Below the pieces are notes generated by a model. The model worked only from the letters and a program-made list of their open reading frames with translations, was not told where the DNA came from and made no database searches. From positions 25,086-31,935 of the forward strand of contig DQEK01000120.1 in the NCBI GenBank assembly GCA_003533545.1: a DNA stretch of 6,850 bases. Reading direction: 5' to 3'. Position numbers and translations under genes: made by a program. How positions within the stretch are numbered: the stretch's first letter is position 1; the number at the start of each line of letters is the position of its first letter. Positions 5,694-6,850 of this stretch are shown here, one piece after another. This DNA is from Acidobacteriota bacterium. GTDB taxonomy: Bacteria > Acidobacteriota > Vicinamibacteria > Vicinamibacterales > UBA8438.

Positions 5694-6644
5694 ATGACGC
5701 CACCTCTGCCGTCTGTGCTCATCACGCGGCGGATGCCGTCGACTTCGCTTACCGAACTGCGGAAGGTGTGTCTGGTCGACCTGCATCCCGGTACCGATGA
5801 TCTGCCGCCTGACGTGTTCCGCGCCAGATTAGCCGGAAAACAGGGGCTCATCTGCATGTTCAATGATCGGGTGGACTCCGCTGCGATCGATGCGGGCGAC
5901 GCCCTGCGGGTCATCGCCACGGTGGCTGTTGGGTTCGACAATATCGACATCGAGGCGGCGAAATCACGAGGTATCGTCGTTACGAATACCCCAGACATCC
6001 TCACTGGTGCGACAGCCGAGTTCACGTGGGCACTGATCCTGTCTGTGACCCGTCGCATCAGCGAGGCCGATCGTGCAGTTCGGAGCGGTAGCTGGTCCGG
6101 CTGGACGTTCGATTTTATGTGCGGCCGGGAGCTTCGCGGGAAGCAGCTCGGTATCATCGGGGCGGGGCGAATTGGCCGCGCGGTAGCCGCAGTGGCGCCA
6201 GCGTTCGGTATGCATGCGGTGTTCGCTGCTCGGTCCGGGGAAGGGATCGAGGGCAACGTGCTCTCGCTCGACGAGCTCTTACTGACGTCGGACGTGGTTT
6301 CTCTGCATGTACCCTTGACGAGCAATACCAGACACCTCATCAACCGGCGCACCCTGGTTCGCATGAAGCGGTCGGCGTGCTTGATCAACACGTCACGGGG
6401 ACCGGTGATCGACGAGGCCGCGCTGGCTTGGGCGCTTGAGGAGCGGCTCATTGCGGGAGCTGGGCTGGATGTGTATGAAGATGAGCCGCGTGTGCATCCG
6501 ACGCTGCTGACTCGAGAGGAGGTCTGCCTGACGCCCCACATTGGAAGTGCCACGCGAGAGACCCGGACCGAGATGGCGACGTTGGCCGTTCGCAACGTGA
6601 TCGAGGTGTTGGGTGGCCGACCACCGGTGACGCCGATTTGTTGA
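5694..6644 (+). CDS. D-isomer-specific 2-hydroxyacid dehydrogenase (glyoxylate/hydroxypyruvate reductase-like)
   Basis: This is a 316-residue, full-length member of the family that includes glyoxylate reductase (GyaR/GhrB), D-3-phosphoglycerate dehydrogenase and D-lactate dehydrogenase; these interconvert 2-oxoacids and D-2-hydroxyacids with NAD(P)(H). Visible: ATVAVGFDNIDIEAAKSRG (75-93), the Rossmann motif GAGRIG (156-161) within LRGKQLGIIGAGRIGRAVA, the catalytic Arg235 in NTSRGPVID, Glu264 in DVYEDEP, and His282 in TPHIGSAT. The second Rossmann strand ends in AARS (178-181) with no acidic residue, which favours NADP(H) over NAD(H) by analogy with hydroxypyruvate reductases. It lacks the ACT domain of long serA proteins. 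ATG 5694 has a modest TGAGG (5679-5683) before it. It follows the shell genes on the same strand, so it may be part of the compartment pathway, but it has no visible encapsulation tail and could also be a bystander. Its exact substrate is unknown. Confidence 0.93.
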   Translation: MTPPLPSVLITRRMPSTSLTELRKVCLVDLHPGTDDLPPDVFRARLAGKQGLICMFNDRVDSAAIDAGDALRVIATVAVGFDNIDIEAAKSRGIVVTNTPDILTGATAEFTWALILSVTRRISEADRAVRSGSWSGWTFDFMCGRELRGKQLGIIGAGRIGRAVAAVAPAFGMHAVFAARSGEGIEGNVLSLDELLLTSDVVSLHVPLTSNTRHLINRRTLVRMKRSACLINTSRGPVIDEAALAWALEERLIAGAGLDVYEDEPRVHPTLLTREEVCLTPHIGSATRETRTEMATLAVRNVIEVLGGRPPVTPIC

Positions 6645-6671
6645 ATTCCGTGGGTTGAGTGAACTGTGGTG

Positions 6672-6850
6672 ATGACGCGAACTGCGACTGTGCCGGGCGG
6701 TACCGGGTTCAGCACCATGTCCACTGGACGGCACGTGGCGCGGGTGATGCAGCGTTTGCGGACCGTGATGGGAGCGATGGATGATCCGGCCGTCGAAAAG
6801 ATTGCCGAAGAAGAGCAAGCAGACCCGTTCAAGGTACTCATTGCCACCAT
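6672..6850 (+). CDS. Endonuclease III-like DNA glycosylase (HhH-GPD family), N-terminal fragment
   Basis: The gene runs off the window; about 59 residues are visible from ATG 6672. Two in-frame GTG codons just upstream (6666, 6669) and an ATG at 6717 are alternative starts. The last part, DPFKVLIAT, matches the conserved helix of endonuclease III proteins (family form: PFxLLIAxxLSxxTxD), and the preceding region has the expected helix with Leu/Arg (VMQRLRTVMGAM). Nth-type enzymes remove oxidised pyrimidines in base excision repair. The catalytic Lys/Asp, the helix-hairpin-helix and the 4Fe-4S cluster would lie outside the window, so the call rests on a short match. The first ~15 residues look non-conserved, so the ATG at 6717 may be the real start. 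It is 27 nt after the dehydrogenase stop and looks like an unrelated housekeeping neighbour marking the end of the microcompartment cluster. Confidence 0.55.
   Translation, partial: MTRTATVPGGTGFSTMSTGRHVARVMQRLRTVMGAMDDPAVEKIAEEEQADPFKVLIAT

Noticed and set aside
5648..6850. 400-codon open frame on the minus strand, running off the window edge.
   Set aside because: It lies opposite the clear dehydrogenase gene and the endonuclease III-like start. Its translation is Ser/Arg/Thr-rich with no domain pattern, as expected for the antisense of a GC-rich gene.

Overview
The window is a GC-rich (roughly 60% by eye) stretch of bacterial chromosome. All ten genes lie on the + strand and are tightly packed, with GTG and ATG starts and several stop/start overlaps. 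The gene content suggests a deep-branching Gram-negative-type bacterium. Acidobacteriota is my best guess, because microcompartments of the planctomycete/verrucomicrobial (PVM) style with an aldolase also occur there, and because cdaR-glmM-pdxJ linkage is seen in that part of the tree and in the former deltaproteobacteria. This placement is inference, not something read from a marker gene.

Left part (1-2427): a housekeeping block. The window opens in the end of a YbbR-domain protein (CdaR, regulator of the c-di-AMP cyclase CdaA). It overlaps by 4 nt with glmM (phosphoglucosamine mutase, making the precursor of UDP-GlcNAc for peptidoglycan), which is followed closely by pdxJ (pyridoxine 5'-phosphate synthase).

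Middle (2424-3352): a good sigma70-like promoter candidate starts on the pdxJ stop codon and precedes two small membrane-anchored proteins. One is a TPR protein. The other is a YHS/TRASH-like protein with a Cys-X21-Cys-X3-Cys pattern.

Right part (3349-6644): a compact bacterial microcompartment (BMC) locus. It holds a class II (fuculose-phosphate type) aldolase with a long C-terminal extension ending in an amphipathic helix, one hexameric shell protein (BMC-H), three consecutive pentameric vertex proteins (BMC-P, EutN/CcmL family) and a D-2-hydroxyacid dehydrogenase. The shell set (BMC-H plus three BMC-P, no BMC-T) and the aldolase resemble the PVM-type compartments that degrade fucose and rhamnose. 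However, no aldehyde dehydrogenase, PduL-type phosphotransacylase, sugar kinase or regulator is present here. The simplest model is that the aldolase is cargo, releasing a reactive aldehyde inside the shell, and that the remaining enzymes are encoded elsewhere. The dehydrogenase could be a downstream partner or a cofactor recycler, or an unrelated neighbour.

The window ends in the first ~59 codons of an endonuclease III-like (HhH-GPD) DNA glycosylase, which suggests the BMC cluster ends at the dehydrogenase. No tRNA, rRNA, CRISPR array, insertion sequence or convincing terminator was seen.
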